A DNA stretch of 64,000 bases from Gemmatimonas aurantiaca (GCF_037190085.1 NZ_JBBCJO010000012.1:647827-711826), one strand, 5' to 3'. Counted from the stretch's first letter, positions 27,910 to 37,664 are shown. Program-made: numbers and translations. Notes: generated by a model not told the origin, from the letters alone.

Positions 27910-29136
27910 GTGATCCGTCCCGCCCAGTCCGATCTCCAGACCCTCGCCGTGCATGCCGGCCGGGAAGACTTCCTCGCCCTGGGGATCCACGCGCCGCTCA
28001 TCGACCTCTCGTCCACCTATCCGGTGCCCGACCCCGAGGCCGGTACCGCCAGCTACGACGCCATGGCGGCCGGTGGCACGCCGCAGGGCAGCGCGATCTA
28101 CGCCCGGTTGCACAACCCCACCGTGGCGCGCGCCGAGCAGGCCATCGCGACGCTGGAAGGCGCGGAGGCCTGCGTGGCCTTCGCCTCGGGTATGGCGGCC
28201 ACCACCGCCGTTCTGCTGGCGGCAGCCATGGACGGCCGGCACGTGGTGGCGGTGCGTCCCCTGTATGGCGGCACCGATCATCTGCTCGAGAGTGGCCTGC
28301 TGCCCATCGAAGTCACCTTCGCGGAGCCGCACGAGGTGGCCGACGCCATCCGCCCGGATACGGGGCTGGTGCTGATCGAAACGCCCGCCAATCCGACACT
28401 GACGCTGCTCGACATCGAAGCCATCGTGCGGGCCGCAGGCAAGGTGCCGGTGGTGGTGGACAGCACGTTCGCCACGCCGGTGCTGCAGCGTCCACTGGCG
28501 CATGGCGCCACCATGGTTCTGCACAGCGCCACCAAGTTCCTCGGCGGACACGGTGATGTCGTGGCCGGCGTGGTGGCCACCAGCGAGGCGTGGGCGCGTC
28601 GTCTGCGACAGGTGCGCATTCTCACCGGGGGCATTCTCCATCCGCTCGCGGCGTTCCTGCTGCTGCGTGGTCTTCCCACGTTGCCGATGCGCGTGCAACT
28701 CGCACAGAAAACGGCGCAGGATCTGGTCGCGCGACTGGCCGCGCATCCGATGGTGTCGGCGGTGCATTTCCCCGGTCACGCAGGGAGCGACCCGATGGGA
28801 TTGATCGGCCGGCAGATGGCGGGGCCGGGCACGCTCATTGCTTTCGAAGTGCACGGCGGGGTGACCGCGGCCAATGCACTCATGCGCGCACTCACGCTCA
28901 TCACACCGGCTGTCAGTCTCGGCTCCACCGATTCGCTCATTCAGCACCCGGCCGGGCTCACGCATCGCCTGCTCGATCCTGCGGTGCGTGAAGCCGAAGG
29001 CATCACCGATGGACTGCTGCGATTGTCGGTGGGTCTCGAATCCGCCGACGCGTTGTGGAGTGATCTCTCCGCGGGCCTGGATGCGGCAGCGGAAACGATC
29101 GATGGGGCAATCATGAGTCCCCTCCAACACTCGTAG
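27910..29136 (+). CDS. Cys/Met metabolism PLP-dependent enzyme (methionine gamma-lyase / cystathionine gamma-synthase family)
   Basis: 408 aa with a GTG start behind GGAGGCCCC. Family features: YARLHNPTVARAEQAIA, FASGMAATTAV, RPLYGGTDHLLE, IETPANPTL, VVDSTFATPVLQRPL and the PLP-lysine SATKFLGGHGDV (about K209), then SLGSTDSLIQHPA near the C-terminus. The family covers cystathionine gamma-synthase, cystathionine gamma-lyase and methionine gamma-lyase, which cannot be separated here. The divergent Lrp regulator favours a catabolic lyase. The promoter region is only 70 bp. Confidence 0.92.
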   Translation: MIRPAQSDLQTLAVHAGREDFLALGIHAPLIDLSSTYPVPDPEAGTASYDAMAAGGTPQGSAIYARLHNPTVARAEQAIATLEGAEACVAFASGMAATTAVLLAAAMDGRHVVAVRPLYGGTDHLLESGLLPIEVTFAEPHEVADAIRPDTGLVLIETPANPTLTLLDIEAIVRAAGKVPVVVDSTFATPVLQRPLAHGATMVLHSATKFLGGHGDVVAGVVATSEAWARRLRQVRILTGGILHPLAAFLLLRGLPTLPMRVQLAQKTAQDLVARLAAHPMVSAVHFPGHAGSDPMGLIGRQMAGPGTLIAFEVHGGVTAANALMRALTLITPAVSLGSTDSLIQHPAGLTHRLLDPAVREAEGITDGLLRLSVGLESADALWSDLSAGLDAAAETIDGAIMSPLQHS

Positions 29137-29183
29137 CCCCTCGCGGGATAGCTTTCGGCAGACCTCAACGCCGGACGTTCCGC

Positions 29184-30104
29184 ATGCAGGGAGAGAAGAC
29201 CGAACTGGAAGCGATGGCACGCACCCTCGAGACCTCGGGAGACTATCAGGTCCTCCGCCGTCTCGAGGTGCCCGCGTTCTACACAGAGCCGTCTGCGAGC
29301 CCGACTGCGGTGCCGACGATGCGCGGGCTCATCGTGGACGTCGAAACGACGGGACTCGACACGGCCCGTGATGCCATCATCGAGTTCGGCGCGGTGCCAT
29401 TCGATTTTGACGCCGAGGGTCGCGTGTACGCCGTGCACCCCGCCCTGTCGTACCTCGAAGACCCCGGGCGTCCCATTCCCGCGGAGGCCGCGGCAATCAC
29501 TGGCATTACCGACGACGACGTGCGCGGCGAACGCATCGATGATGCTGCCGTGCACGCCGCCCTCGAACCTGCTGTCCTCGTCATTGCACACAATGCAGGA
29601 TTCGACCGACGAATGATCGAACGCCGATTTCCGGCATTCGCGGACAAACATTGGGCCTGCTCACAACAAGAGGTGCCATGGGTACGATTCGGCAGCCGCA
29701 GCGCGAAGCTCGACTACCTGCTCTATTGTGTCACTCATGCATTTCACACCGGCCATCGGGCCGCCGACGATTGTTTCGCCACGCTTCACTTGCTCGCCGT
29801 TCCGCGCGACGGCGATGCCACGCCCCTGCAACTGCTCCTGCAGAACGCACGACGCCGGACCTGGCGTCTCTGGGCCACGGGCACACCCATCGAGGTGAAG
29901 GACGTGCTCAAGAGCCGTGGATATCGCTGGTTCCCCGGCAATGATCAGAAACAGAAAGGGTGGTATCGCGATCTGTTCAGCGACGAATCGCTGGCCGAGG
30001 AACAGCAGTGGTTGCAGCAACATGGCTACGGCGGTCGCGCCAATCCCAACTGGAAGCTCGAGAAATTCACGGCACTCGAGCGATACTCCGAACGCATGGG
30101 ATAG
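29184..30104 (+). CDS. DEDDh 3'-5' exonuclease (DnaQ-like) with C-terminal extension
   Basis: 306 aa. The exonuclease motifs are IVDVETTGLD (Exo I), VIAHNAGFDRRMIE (Exo II) and TGHRAADDCFAT (Exo III, His plus Asp), so it should be active on single-stranded DNA or RNA ends. The first 45 residues and last 100 residues lie outside the core. The tail (RTWRLWATGTPIEVKDVLKSRGYRW) is like the small domain found after some DnaQ-like proteins of unknown role. The ATG at 29214 (behind GGAAGCG) is an alternative start. It follows the PLP enzyme by 47 bp and may be read with it, but no functional link is evident. Confidence 0.9.
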   Translation: MQGEKTELEAMARTLETSGDYQVLRRLEVPAFYTEPSASPTAVPTMRGLIVDVETTGLDTARDAIIEFGAVPFDFDAEGRVYAVHPALSYLEDPGRPIPAEAAAITGITDDDVRGERIDDAAVHAALEPAVLVIAHNAGFDRRMIERRFPAFADKHWACSQQEVPWVRFGSRSAKLDYLLYCVTHAFHTGHRAADDCFATLHLLAVPRDGDATPLQLLLQNARRRTWRLWATGTPIEVKDVLKSRGYRWFPGNDQKQKGWYRDLFSDESLAEEQQWLQQHGYGGRANPNWKLEKFTALERYSERMG

Positions 30105-30151
30105 GTGTGGGATGGGCGCGGCCGCCGTCATCCATTCGTTCGCCCATTCGT

Positions 30152-31075
30152 TCAGCGACGCGCTTCGAGATTGGCCAGCGCGATGCGGTACTCGCGACGT
30201 TCCGCGTCCCACAGGATGCGATAGGCGGTGGGATACGCGCCCGGCTTCTCGTACGCCTCGGGAACCGGCAGTGGGATCACTTCGTCACGCACGGCGGCAT
30301 CGGTGGCCATCTTCTTCGCGAGAATGTGCGCGCGCGTGATCATCGGCTCCCAGAAATGGAAACGGCCATTCCACGAGCCCAGGATGAAGGTGCTCGTGAA
30401 GGGTTTGAACTGATCGGGTTTCCCCAGCAGTCCCTGCAGTTCGGCCGAGCGGATGTCTGCCCAGTGCACGCCCATCTTCGGTACCGCAGCGTCCACCGGT
30501 TTCGAGCCCGGAGGGCTGAGCTGCACCATGAAGGGCGGCACCACATCCCCACTCGGCAACAGATTCGCCTGCGCGGCGTACTGCGGATTGGCCGGTACGA
30601 TCTCGTCGCGTTCGGCCTTGTTGACGATGTAGAAGTGGAAGTCGAAGTGCGGCGCATCGTAGACACCGGCCGGCTCGTGTCCCGAAGGGTTCCAGTTCAC
30701 ATCGATGAACCGGAAGGGCGTGGCGAACGGCTCCGGCAGTGCGAGCGACCATTCATGCACGACACCGGGTTGCCCGTGATGACCGGCGCCGTCGGTGGGC
30801 AGGCCTTCGAGCGCACGCTCGGAGAACGCCACACCGACTTCGAGGGGCGCCATGGTCTTCGAGTCGAGCATGACGTAGCTGCGCACTTCACCATTGCCCA
30901 CGGTCGCACGCTGACCGTACTGCATGGTCACGGCCGACTGCACCGGCCGCCCGGAAGACGGTGCGCGCTGTGCATCGGCCGGCGCGACCAGCAGACTGGT
31001 GGCCAGAGGCAGCGACACGGCAGCCGGAACGACGGCGCTCAGAAAATTGGACATGGAAAACATGGGGATTCTCAT
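30152..31075 (-). CDS. Secreted protein of unknown function (possibly TTHB210-like)
   Basis: About 307 aa starting at MRIPMFSMSN; ATGs at 31063 and 31054 are also possible. A signal peptide (AVVPAAVSLPLATSLLVAPADA) is followed by a single globular domain with a His-rich strand (YDAPHFDFHFYIVNKAERDEI) and conserved-looking blocks VGVAFSERALEGLP and GSWNGRFHFWEPMITRAHIL. From memory this resembles the TTHB210-like family, a name I cannot verify here. No catalytic site is obvious, though the HFDFHF triplet could bind a metal. It is divergent from the small hydrolase-like gene. Confidence 0.7.
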   Translation of the reverse strand: MRIPMFSMSNFLSAVVPAAVSLPLATSLLVAPADAQRAPSSGRPVQSAVTMQYGQRATVGNGEVRSYVMLDSKTMAPLEVGVAFSERALEGLPTDGAGHHGQPGVVHEWSLALPEPFATPFRFIDVNWNPSGHEPAGVYDAPHFDFHFYIVNKAERDEIVPANPQYAAQANLLPSGDVVPPFMVQLSPPGSKPVDAAVPKMGVHWADIRSAELQGLLGKPDQFKPFTSTFILGSWNGRFHFWEPMITRAHILAKKMATDAAVRDEVIPLPVPEAYEKPGAYPTAYRILWDAERREYRIALANLEARR

Positions 31076-31251
31076 CGTCGAGGCCGCGCAGGGCGGCGGT
31101 ACGGTGTCGCCGGCACCCACGGCACCCTGCAGCGGGCGGCGACGCCCATACCTACGTCCGGCCTTCTTACGGCCTGCGTGGAGCGCGCTGTCAGTGTCCC
31201 CGTCCACGCATCGGTAAGCGGCCGGTAAGCAGGCCGGACGAATGTTGGTCC

Positions 31252-31743
31252 ATGACTGATATGCAGAATTCCCCGCCAGCGGCGCTCCCTGCCGCCCCAT
31301 GGGCGGAAGTACGGGTGGCCGAACGTGTGATCCGTTACAGGCGGGCCGGCCGCGGTCGGGGTCGGGTGATCCTGCTCCTGATGGCCCCGTCCGCAGCCGA
31401 GGCCGATGGGAACTGGCCCGAAATGTCCGGAACGCTGGCGCAATGGTTCCGTGTGCTGCAACCCGAGCCCCCCGCCACCACGCCGTCAACCGCGGTCGAC
31501 GCGGACTGGCTCGACGCCCTGCTCGATGGACTCGGCATTCCCGACGTGGCATTGGTGGCCGGCGAACCCTTTCATGACGTCGCACGGTCGCTGCTCACGC
31601 GGGAGGACATTGCCGCGGCCATTCTCGTGACGACCGGCATGCCGTCCATCGAGAGCCCCCGTCCACTGCTCCTGCTCGACCCGACGCTCAGCACCGAGGC
31701 GGCCTGTCGACACATTCGCGAATTCCTGGAGCGCGTGCCATGA
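31252..31743 (+). CDS. Small protein resembling a shortened alpha/beta-hydrolase
   Basis: 163 aa. The N-terminal part (AEVRVAERVIRYRRAGRGRGRVILLLMAP) matches the first strands of an alpha/beta hydrolase, and DALLDGLGIPDVALVAGEPFHDVA sits where the nucleophile elbow should be. However, G-x-S-x-G is replaced by VAGEPF, and the acid and His of the triad are not evident. It is probably a non-catalytic or degenerate member. Its stop is 194 bp before the large regulator gene on the same strand, so it may be its partner. The start was set at the ATG giving MTDMQNSP. Confidence 0.6.
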   Translation: MTDMQNSPPAALPAAPWAEVRVAERVIRYRRAGRGRGRVILLLMAPSAAEADGNWPEMSGTLAQWFRVLQPEPPATTPSTAVDADWLDALLDGLGIPDVALVAGEPFHDVARSLLTREDIAAAILVTTGMPSIESPRPLLLLDPTLSTEAACRHIREFLERVP

Positions 31744-31937
31744 ACCGCCTGTCCGATGTGTCCGACGGCTCCGGTCGGCTGAAACGCCTGCGTCTCCGGC
31801 TCGTACGGGTTCCCGGAATTTGAATGGAATGGCCGGACCCCATATCGTAGAACATTCGCAGGATCTTCACAGCACGTTCGCCGCACGTCACAGCATCTCG
31901 GTCTCTCTCCTTCGGCCGTCCGCCACCCCTTTCTTCG
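31744..31937 (+). other. Intergenic region before the large regulator gene
   Basis: 194 bp with no gene. It has no obvious hairpin or strong promoter match; TATCGTAGAACAT near 31843-31855 is the most AT-rich candidate for a -10. Confidence 0.3.
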
Positions 31938-34913
31938 ATGACTGCCACGTCCGCTGACGTTCCCGCGCCTCTGACACGCTTCGTGGGCCGCGAGCGGGAA
32001 CTCGACGATCTGGCGCGTCTTCTGCCAGCCACACGACTGCTCACTCTCACCGGAGCCGGCGGCAGCGGCAAAACGCGACTGGCCCGCGAAACGGCACAAC
32101 GGGTGGGGAGAAGTTTCGAGCGGGTCTCGTGGGTGGATCTCACGCCGCTCGCCGATCCCACGCTCATCGACGACCGCATCGCGACGGCGCTGCGCATTCC
32201 CGAACGCACCGGAGGCGCACCGCTGGATGCCGTGATCGGGGCCATCGGCGATTCGCGGACGTTGCTGGTGGTCGACAACTGCGAGCATCTGGTCGATGCG
32301 TGCGCGACCGTCACTGAAACGTTACTGCAGAGATGCCCGCACTTGGTGGTGCTGGCCACGAGCCGCGAAGCACTCGGCGTCATGAGCGAGACCGCGTGGC
32401 TCGTGCCGGCCATGAGCCTGACCGAAGCGGTGCAGTTGTTCGTCGACCGCGCACAATCGAGTCTGCCGAGCTTCACGCTCACCGAGGCCAATCGTCCGGC
32501 GGTGGAGGAGATCTGCCGACGACTGGATGGTATTCCTCTCGCCATCGAGTTCGCCGCGGCGCGGGTGCGGGTCCTTCCTCCGGAACAGATTGCCCGGCGC
32601 CTCGACGATGCCTTCCGTCTGCTGAGCAGCGGCAATCGCACCGCCATGCCGCGTCACCGCACACTGCGCGCGACGATGGAATGGAGCCATGCGCTGCTGG
32701 GAGCGCGTGAGCAGGCACTGTTGCGACGATTGTCGGTGTTTGCCGGCTCGTTCTCGCTCGATGCCGCCGAAACCGTCTGTCAGGGCACCATGCTCGAGGC
32801 GGACGACATTCTCGACGGCATCGCCGCGCTCGTCGACAAATCGCTGCTCGTACTGGTGACCAGTGAAGGCGATGCGCGCTATCGCCTGCTGGAAACGGTG
32901 CGTCAGTACGGTCTGGAACGTCTGGCCGAAGCCGACGAACAGACACACTTCGCGCACCGTCATGCGGAGTACTTCCTCAGTCTGCTGGAAGGCCCCGGTC
33001 TTCATGTGTACGAGGGCGAACTGTCGGCGGCGCAACTCGCACGGCTCGCGGAGGAGGATGACAATCTGCGCGCGGTGATGGCCTGGGCCATTGCCGAACC
33101 TTCGCGGGCGGAGCATGCGCTGCGTCTGGCCGACGGACTGTTCTGGTACTGGTATGGTTCGTCCATGGCTTTTCCCGGCGGGCAATACCGGGAAGGGAAG
33201 CGATTCGTCGAAGCGGCACTGGCCAACGGACACGATCAGGACAGTGTGCTGCGCGCCAACGCGCTGTCCGCCCTCGGCCTTATCGCCCTCGCCACGGGTG
33301 AATGGGAGTTGAGTGCCCGATGTCTGGCCGACGCGCTGGACATCGCGCGCGCGACGCACAATCGCGCGCACGAAACGTTCGCCGTGACCAAACTGGGCGC
33401 CACGCACTTCATGCGTGGCCATATAGGGGAAGCACGCCAGCTGCTTGCCGAGGCTCAGGTGTTGATCGCCGGGCGGAGTCCTTCGGTACTGCACGCATTC
33501 GTGTATTTCTGGGATTCGTGGCTGGCCCTCGTCACGGGGGATCTCCAGCGCGCCCGCGAAGTGGCCACGATGCAGATCGGCCTGGGGCATCAGACCCGTC
33601 ATCACAGTGTGCGTGGGCACTCCAATACGATCATGGGCATGCTCGAGACGGCGGAAGGCCACCTCGACGAAGCCTACACGTACTACATCACCGCCATCAC
33701 CCATCATCTCGATCCCGAAGATGCATGGGGACTGATGCTCGACGTGGAAGGACTGGCGCGCCTCGCGGTCGCACGCCGCCGGTACAGCGACGCCGCGCGT
33801 ATCCTGGGCGGCTGCGATGCGCTGCGGGAACGGGCGATGATCGTGTCTCCGCCGATGGCTCATGAACAACTCGAGCGCCTGGTGACGTTGCTCCAGGAAA
33901 AGCTGGGTGCGGATGCCGTCGCGCGCCTGCGGGCGGAAGGCCGCACACTGCCGCTGTCCGAGATCGTGCAGATCGCCTGCGATCAGACGCTCGGGCACAC
34001 CACCGAATTCGCCGTGGTCGCGCCCGAAGCGACGATGGCCGCCACTCCGGAAAAAGCACCTGCGGTGGCGATATCAGCGACGATGTCAGCGACGATATCA
34101 GCAGCGATGTCGGCGGCGGATTCCATCACGCCCCAGCCGGACGCGGTATCGGAACCGGCGCGACTTCGTGTGCTGACGCTCGGGCCGCTGCAGACGTTCG
34201 TGGGAACGCGCCTCATCGAAGCATCGATGTGGGGATCGGCCCGTCCGCGCGAACTGCTGGTGTATCTCCTGCTGCATCCTCAGGGTCGCACGAAGGAGCA
34301 GGCCGGGCTGGCACTCTGGCCCGACGCCAGTCCCGCACAGCTCCGCAACAACTTTCACGTCACCCTCCATCGCCTGCGCAAAGCCCTCGGCGGCTCCGGA
34401 TGGATCGCCCTGGATGGGGATCGCTACCGCGTGGATGCGGCGCTGCTGGAGGAGTTCGACGCCACCCGCTTCGAACACGAGGTGACGCAGGCCCGTCGGG
34501 CTCTCAAGCGCAAACAGGAGGGCGCCACGCAGGCGCTCGATCAGGTGCTCGCTCTCTACCGGGGGGATTTTCTCGACGGTGAACCGGTGGGCGACTGGCA
34601 TGTGGAGTATCGCGACCGGCTGCAGATCCTCTATCTCGACGGTCTCATGGAACTCGGCCAGCAGTACCTGCAGGAAGAGCGGCATCGCCGCGCCGTCGAG
34701 GCCTTCCGTCGTGTGCTGGCGCGTGACGAGTTTCACGAGAGCGCCCTGCAGTATCTGCTGCGTTGTCATGCGGCGCTGGGCGAACGGGCGCAGGGGGTGC
34801 GGGTGTATCGCAGCTTCGTCGAACGTCTCCGACAGGAACTCGAGACTGAACCCGAACCGCAGACCGTGCGGGTGTTCGAGCAGTTGTTGCAGGGGGCCGA
34901 GGTACCAGCCTGA
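31938..34913 (+). CDS. Large ATPase-TPR regulator with C-terminal SARP (wHTH + BTAD) module
   Basis: 991 aa signal-transduction ATPase with transcription-factor ends. The N-terminal NTPase (AfsR/LAL-like) has FVGRERELDDL, Walker A TGAGGSGKTRLA (about 38-49), Walker B TLLVVDNCEH, and EICRRLDGIPLAIEFAAARV. TPR-like repeats follow (about 410-660). A short Ala/Ser/Met/Ile repeat (about 700-735) links to the C-terminal SARP unit: an OmpR-type winged helix (RVLTLGPLQTFVGTRLIEAS ... RPRELLVYLLLHPQGRTKEQ) and a bacterial transcriptional activation domain to the end. In typical AfsR/SARP proteins the winged helix is at the N-terminus, so this order is reversed. It ends base-to-base against the GH9 stop (TGATCA serves both). 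Confidence 0.9.
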   Translation: MTATSADVPAPLTRFVGRERELDDLARLLPATRLLTLTGAGGSGKTRLARETAQRVGRSFERVSWVDLTPLADPTLIDDRIATALRIPERTGGAPLDAVIGAIGDSRTLLVVDNCEHLVDACATVTETLLQRCPHLVVLATSREALGVMSETAWLVPAMSLTEAVQLFVDRAQSSLPSFTLTEANRPAVEEICRRLDGIPLAIEFAAARVRVLPPEQIARRLDDAFRLLSSGNRTAMPRHRTLRATMEWSHALLGAREQALLRRLSVFAGSFSLDAAETVCQGTMLEADDILDGIAALVDKSLLVLVTSEGDARYRLLETVRQYGLERLAEADEQTHFAHRHAEYFLSLLEGPGLHVYEGELSAAQLARLAEEDDNLRAVMAWAIAEPSRAEHALRLADGLFWYWYGSSMAFPGGQYREGKRFVEAALANGHDQDSVLRANALSALGLIALATGEWELSARCLADALDIARATHNRAHETFAVTKLGATHFMRGHIGEARQLLAEAQVLIAGRSPSVLHAFVYFWDSWLALVTGDLQRAREVATMQIGLGHQTRHHSVRGHSNTIMGMLETAEGHLDEAYTYYITAITHHLDPEDAWGLMLDVEGLARLAVARRRYSDAARILGGCDALRERAMIVSPPMAHEQLERLVTLLQEKLGADAVARLRAEGRTLPLSEIVQIACDQTLGHTTEFAVVAPEATMAATPEKAPAVAISATMSATISAAMSAADSITPQPDAVSEPARLRVLTLGPLQTFVGTRLIEASMWGSARPRELLVYLLLHPQGRTKEQAGLALWPDASPAQLRNNFHVTLHRLRKALGGSGWIALDGDRYRVDAALLEEFDATRFEHEVTQARRALKRKQEGATQALDQVLALYRGDFLDGEPVGDWHVEYRDRLQILYLDGLMELGQQYLQEERHRRAVEAFRRVLARDEFHESALQYLLRCHAALGERAQGVRVYRSFVERLRQELETEPEPQTVRVFEQLLQGAEVPA

Positions 34914-36767
34914 TCAGCGTGCGCGACGGGAATGGGGCGCCCGCGTCCCTGCAGGGCGATACGCCGGATCGCGCGTGGCGAGCAGGTACGCCAGACTGGC
35001 CGTCCCATCCATGATGTGCTCGTTGGTGGAGTAGTCCCCGAGATCATCGTGATACACGATGAACCCGGTGTTGAATCGTGCGAAACGATCGGGACCGGTG
35101 AGTTGGATGCCGCGCAGATTTTCGTAGATGGACCGATAGACGGGACCATCCACGAGACCACCCGTCAATCCATGCAGTAAGGAGTCCGGCAGTTCCGTGT
35201 GCGGATGCCGGGGCCATACGCCGTCGCCCGGTATGCCGATGATCATGGACGTGCCCCACGGGTTGGTGCCGAACAGCCAGTCGAGTGCGCCCTGCTCGAG
35301 ATGGCGGAATCGATCGTCACCGGACATCTCGCGGTAGAACGTGGCCTGAATGGCCACCGAGACCATGAGATCGTTGGAGCACCAGATGAACGGGACGCCC
35401 ACGGCGAAGGCACTGTTCACGCGCCGGTCCACGCGCGCCAATCCCTCCCGATAGAACCCCAGCAACTCGGCCTGCGTGGTCCTGCCCGCACGGCGCCACG
35501 TTTCGTAGTGACCCGCATTGTGAAAGGGATACCACTGATAGTGACTCGCCGTATCGGCACCCATCCACGGTGTGACCGGTTCCTGCCGTGCATACCGCAG
35601 CGCCGCCTGCTGAAAGGCCGCCTCGCCGGTGAGTTGGTACAGCAGCGACGCGCCGAGTTCCATGTCGTCGACCCAGTTGTCTTCCTCGTAGAAATAAGGT
35701 GAACGGCCGGGCGCGGTCTGACACACACCGGGGAATCGCTCTCCCAGAGCAAACGCCGCGCGGGCTCGGCGTGTGAGCGAATCGGCCAGCACCGCATCGA
35801 TGTCACGCAATTGCCCGGCGCCCAGCGCAAACGCCGCGGCCATCTTGCCCGCCGTGGAGGCATACCCGGTGGATCGGTTCTTCGCGGTGAACAAGCCCTG
35901 CGGCTTTCCGGTGCAGGGATAGACCGGACGTTCCCGACCCTTGCCCCATCCGTAGTCGGAGCTGTCGGTGGTGATGAGGTCCCAGTAGACGTGATCCCGA
36001 TCGTCGCCGAGCTGATTGAAGATCGTGCTGTCGTCGGGAAACATGCGCAGCAGCCACGACAGGCCATGACGCGCTTCGTCGAGGATATCGGGCACACCAT
36101 TGCGTCCCGGCAATCCCCGCGCGTCGTGCGCATCGGCAAATGCCGCGGGAGCATCACGATAGGCCGCGAGCAGTTGATAGGTGGCCGTCGCGGACGTGGT
36201 GACGTACTGCAGATAGTCCGCGGCGTCGGCCCATCCGCCGCCCACCGCGATGAAGCTGCCGCTACGGGTGGGATGATCGACCACGATGCCGTCGTACCGA
36301 TGTGCGGTGTCGCGCAGAAACGGATTGTAGCCCGAGCGCTGCTGCCGCATGTAGCCCATGAGCGTGTCGGCGAGGCCGGCATAGACCCGCGTGCCGATGG
36401 AAACGGCGGGAGAGGTGGCCAGGATCGCACCGCGCGCATCGTGCACCCGCACCACCACGCGTCCCGCCGTCCGGATCGTACTGAAGTCGAGACGCCAGGT
36501 TTCGCGACACGGGCCGAATGCCCCAGCCGGCACCACGCGCCGCCCCGCGAGCAGTCGTTTGCCGGCGGCATCGATCACGGAGAAGGTGACCGGCTTCGCG
36601 GGTTCGAGCGCACAGAGCACGGCAACCTTGGGCGCCTGCGGGAGATATCCCACCTGATTCACGCGGACGAACAGGGTGCTGTCGGCGCCGCCGGGTGGCA
36701 CACCCAGCCAGGCGCTTCCCAACAGGGACATGCTCATGGACATGCTCATAACGACGATGCCGGTCAT
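34914..36767 (-). CDS. Secreted glycoside hydrolase family 9 (endoglucanase-type)
   Basis: About 617 aa. An export signal (VMSMSMSMSLLGSAWLG) precedes an N-terminal Ig-like domain (FVRVNQVGYLPQAPKVAVLCA) and a GH9 catalytic domain. The catalytic Asp pair region is GGGWADAADYLQYV (GH9 usually GGWYDAGDY) and the proton donor Glu is in YSTNEHIMDGTASLAYLLA. It probably cleaves beta-1,4-glucan. The start was taken at the ATG giving MTGIVVMSMS, which places the signal peptide; upstream codons are ambiguous. It is divergent from the LytTR regulator gene, with 75 bp between starts. Confidence 0.9.
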   Translation of the reverse strand: MTGIVVMSMSMSMSLLGSAWLGVPPGGADSTLFVRVNQVGYLPQAPKVAVLCALEPAKPVTFSVIDAAGKRLLAGRRVVPAGAFGPCRETWRLDFSTIRTAGRVVVRVHDARGAILATSPAVSIGTRVYAGLADTLMGYMRQQRSGYNPFLRDTAHRYDGIVVDHPTRSGSFIAVGGGWADAADYLQYVTTSATATYQLLAAYRDAPAAFADAHDARGLPGRNGVPDILDEARHGLSWLLRMFPDDSTIFNQLGDDRDHVYWDLITTDSSDYGWGKGRERPVYPCTGKPQGLFTAKNRSTGYASTAGKMAAAFALGAGQLRDIDAVLADSLTRRARAAFALGERFPGVCQTAPGRSPYFYEEDNWVDDMELGASLLYQLTGEAAFQQAALRYARQEPVTPWMGADTASHYQWYPFHNAGHYETWRRAGRTTQAELLGFYREGLARVDRRVNSAFAVGVPFIWCSNDLMVSVAIQATFYREMSGDDRFRHLEQGALDWLFGTNPWGTSMIIGIPGDGVWPRHPHTELPDSLLHGLTGGLVDGPVYRSIYENLRGIQLTGPDRFARFNTGFIVYHDDLGDYSTNEHIMDGTASLAYLLATRDPAYRPAGTRAPHSRRAR

Positions 36768-36842
36768 GACGGCAATTGTACGTTCGCGAAAAACAGATGT
36801 CACGCAGTGGACAGCTCCTGCCCGAGCCACCAGCTTCCCTGC

Positions 36843-37664
36843 ATGATCAGCCGGATCCTCATTGCGGATGACGAACCTCTGGCGCGTGAACGTCTGGTCG
36901 CGCTCACGAGGTCCTACGCTCCCCAGGCGGCGTTGCGGGAGGCCCGTAACGGAACCGACGCCATCGCACTCATCGGCTCGTGGAAGCCGGACGTCGTCCT
37001 GCTGGACATCCAGATGCCGGGCGGCAGCGGCTTCGATGTCATCAGCGCCGTGGGCGTGGAGCACATGCCGGTCACCCTGTTCATCTCGGCGCACGACGAA
37101 TTCGCCCTGCGTGCGTTCGAAGTGGCGGCCCTCGATTACCTGCTCAAGCCGTTCGACGATGTCCGGTTCGCGGCCGCCTGGCGGCGTGTGACCGAGCGTC
37201 TGGCCACGGGCGCCGTGCTCGAACAGGCGCGCATCCTGGGCACGCTGCTGCAGCAGCGTGATCCGGCAAGCGACAGTGCTGCTCCCACCAACGCACGTGC
37301 GGCCCATCTGGCGGCGAAGGCACCGCACTGGGCCGATCGCATCGTGGTGAAACACGACCAGCGCACCTTCGTGGTGATGCTCTCCGACGTGCAGTGGATC
37401 GAATCGGACGGCAACTACATCGTGCTGCACGCCGGACGGGAACGGTATCAGGTGCGGGAGACGCTCACGAGCCTCGAATCGCGTCTCGATCCCCGCCGGT
37501 TCCTGCGCATCCACCGGCGCACCATCGTGGACATGCGCGCCATGAAGGAATTGCAGCCGTGGTTCGGCGGCGATCAGATCATGATTCTGCGCGACGGCAC
37601 GCGACTCAAGGTCAGTCGCAACTACCGCGCCGAAGTGGCCCGTCGTCTGGCTGGCGAACCGTGA
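36843..37664 (+). CDS. LytTR-family response regulator
   Basis: 273 aa. The receiver domain (LIADDEPLARERL, phosphoacceptor D55 in DVVLLDIQMPG, Lys in LDYLLKPFDD) is followed by a LytTR DNA-binding domain (about 160-270; IESDGNYIVLHAGRERYQVRETL ... FLRIHRRTIVDMRAMKEL). The stop overlaps the GTG start of the kinase gene (GTGA), so the pair is translationally coupled. It lies divergent from the GH9 gene and may regulate it, though no LytTR-type direct repeats were found in the 75-bp gap. Confidence 0.95.
   Translation: MISRILIADDEPLARERLVALTRSYAPQAALREARNGTDAIALIGSWKPDVVLLDIQMPGGSGFDVISAVGVEHMPVTLFISAHDEFALRAFEVAALDYLLKPFDDVRFAAAWRRVTERLATGAVLEQARILGTLLQQRDPASDSAAPTNARAAHLAAKAPHWADRIVVKHDQRTFVVMLSDVQWIESDGNYIVLHAGRERYQVRETLTSLESRLDPRRFLRIHRRTIVDMRAMKELQPWFGGDQIMILRDGTRLKVSRNYRAEVARRLAGEP

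Noticed and set aside
31076..31585. Upstream extension of the secreted protein gene ending at 30152
   Set aside because: The added residues are Arg/Pro-rich and would place the signal peptide in the middle; they are antisense to the small hydrolase-like gene.
34911..34916. TGATCA as a restriction or Dam-like regulatory site
   Set aside because: It is simply the two stop codons of convergent genes placed back to back.
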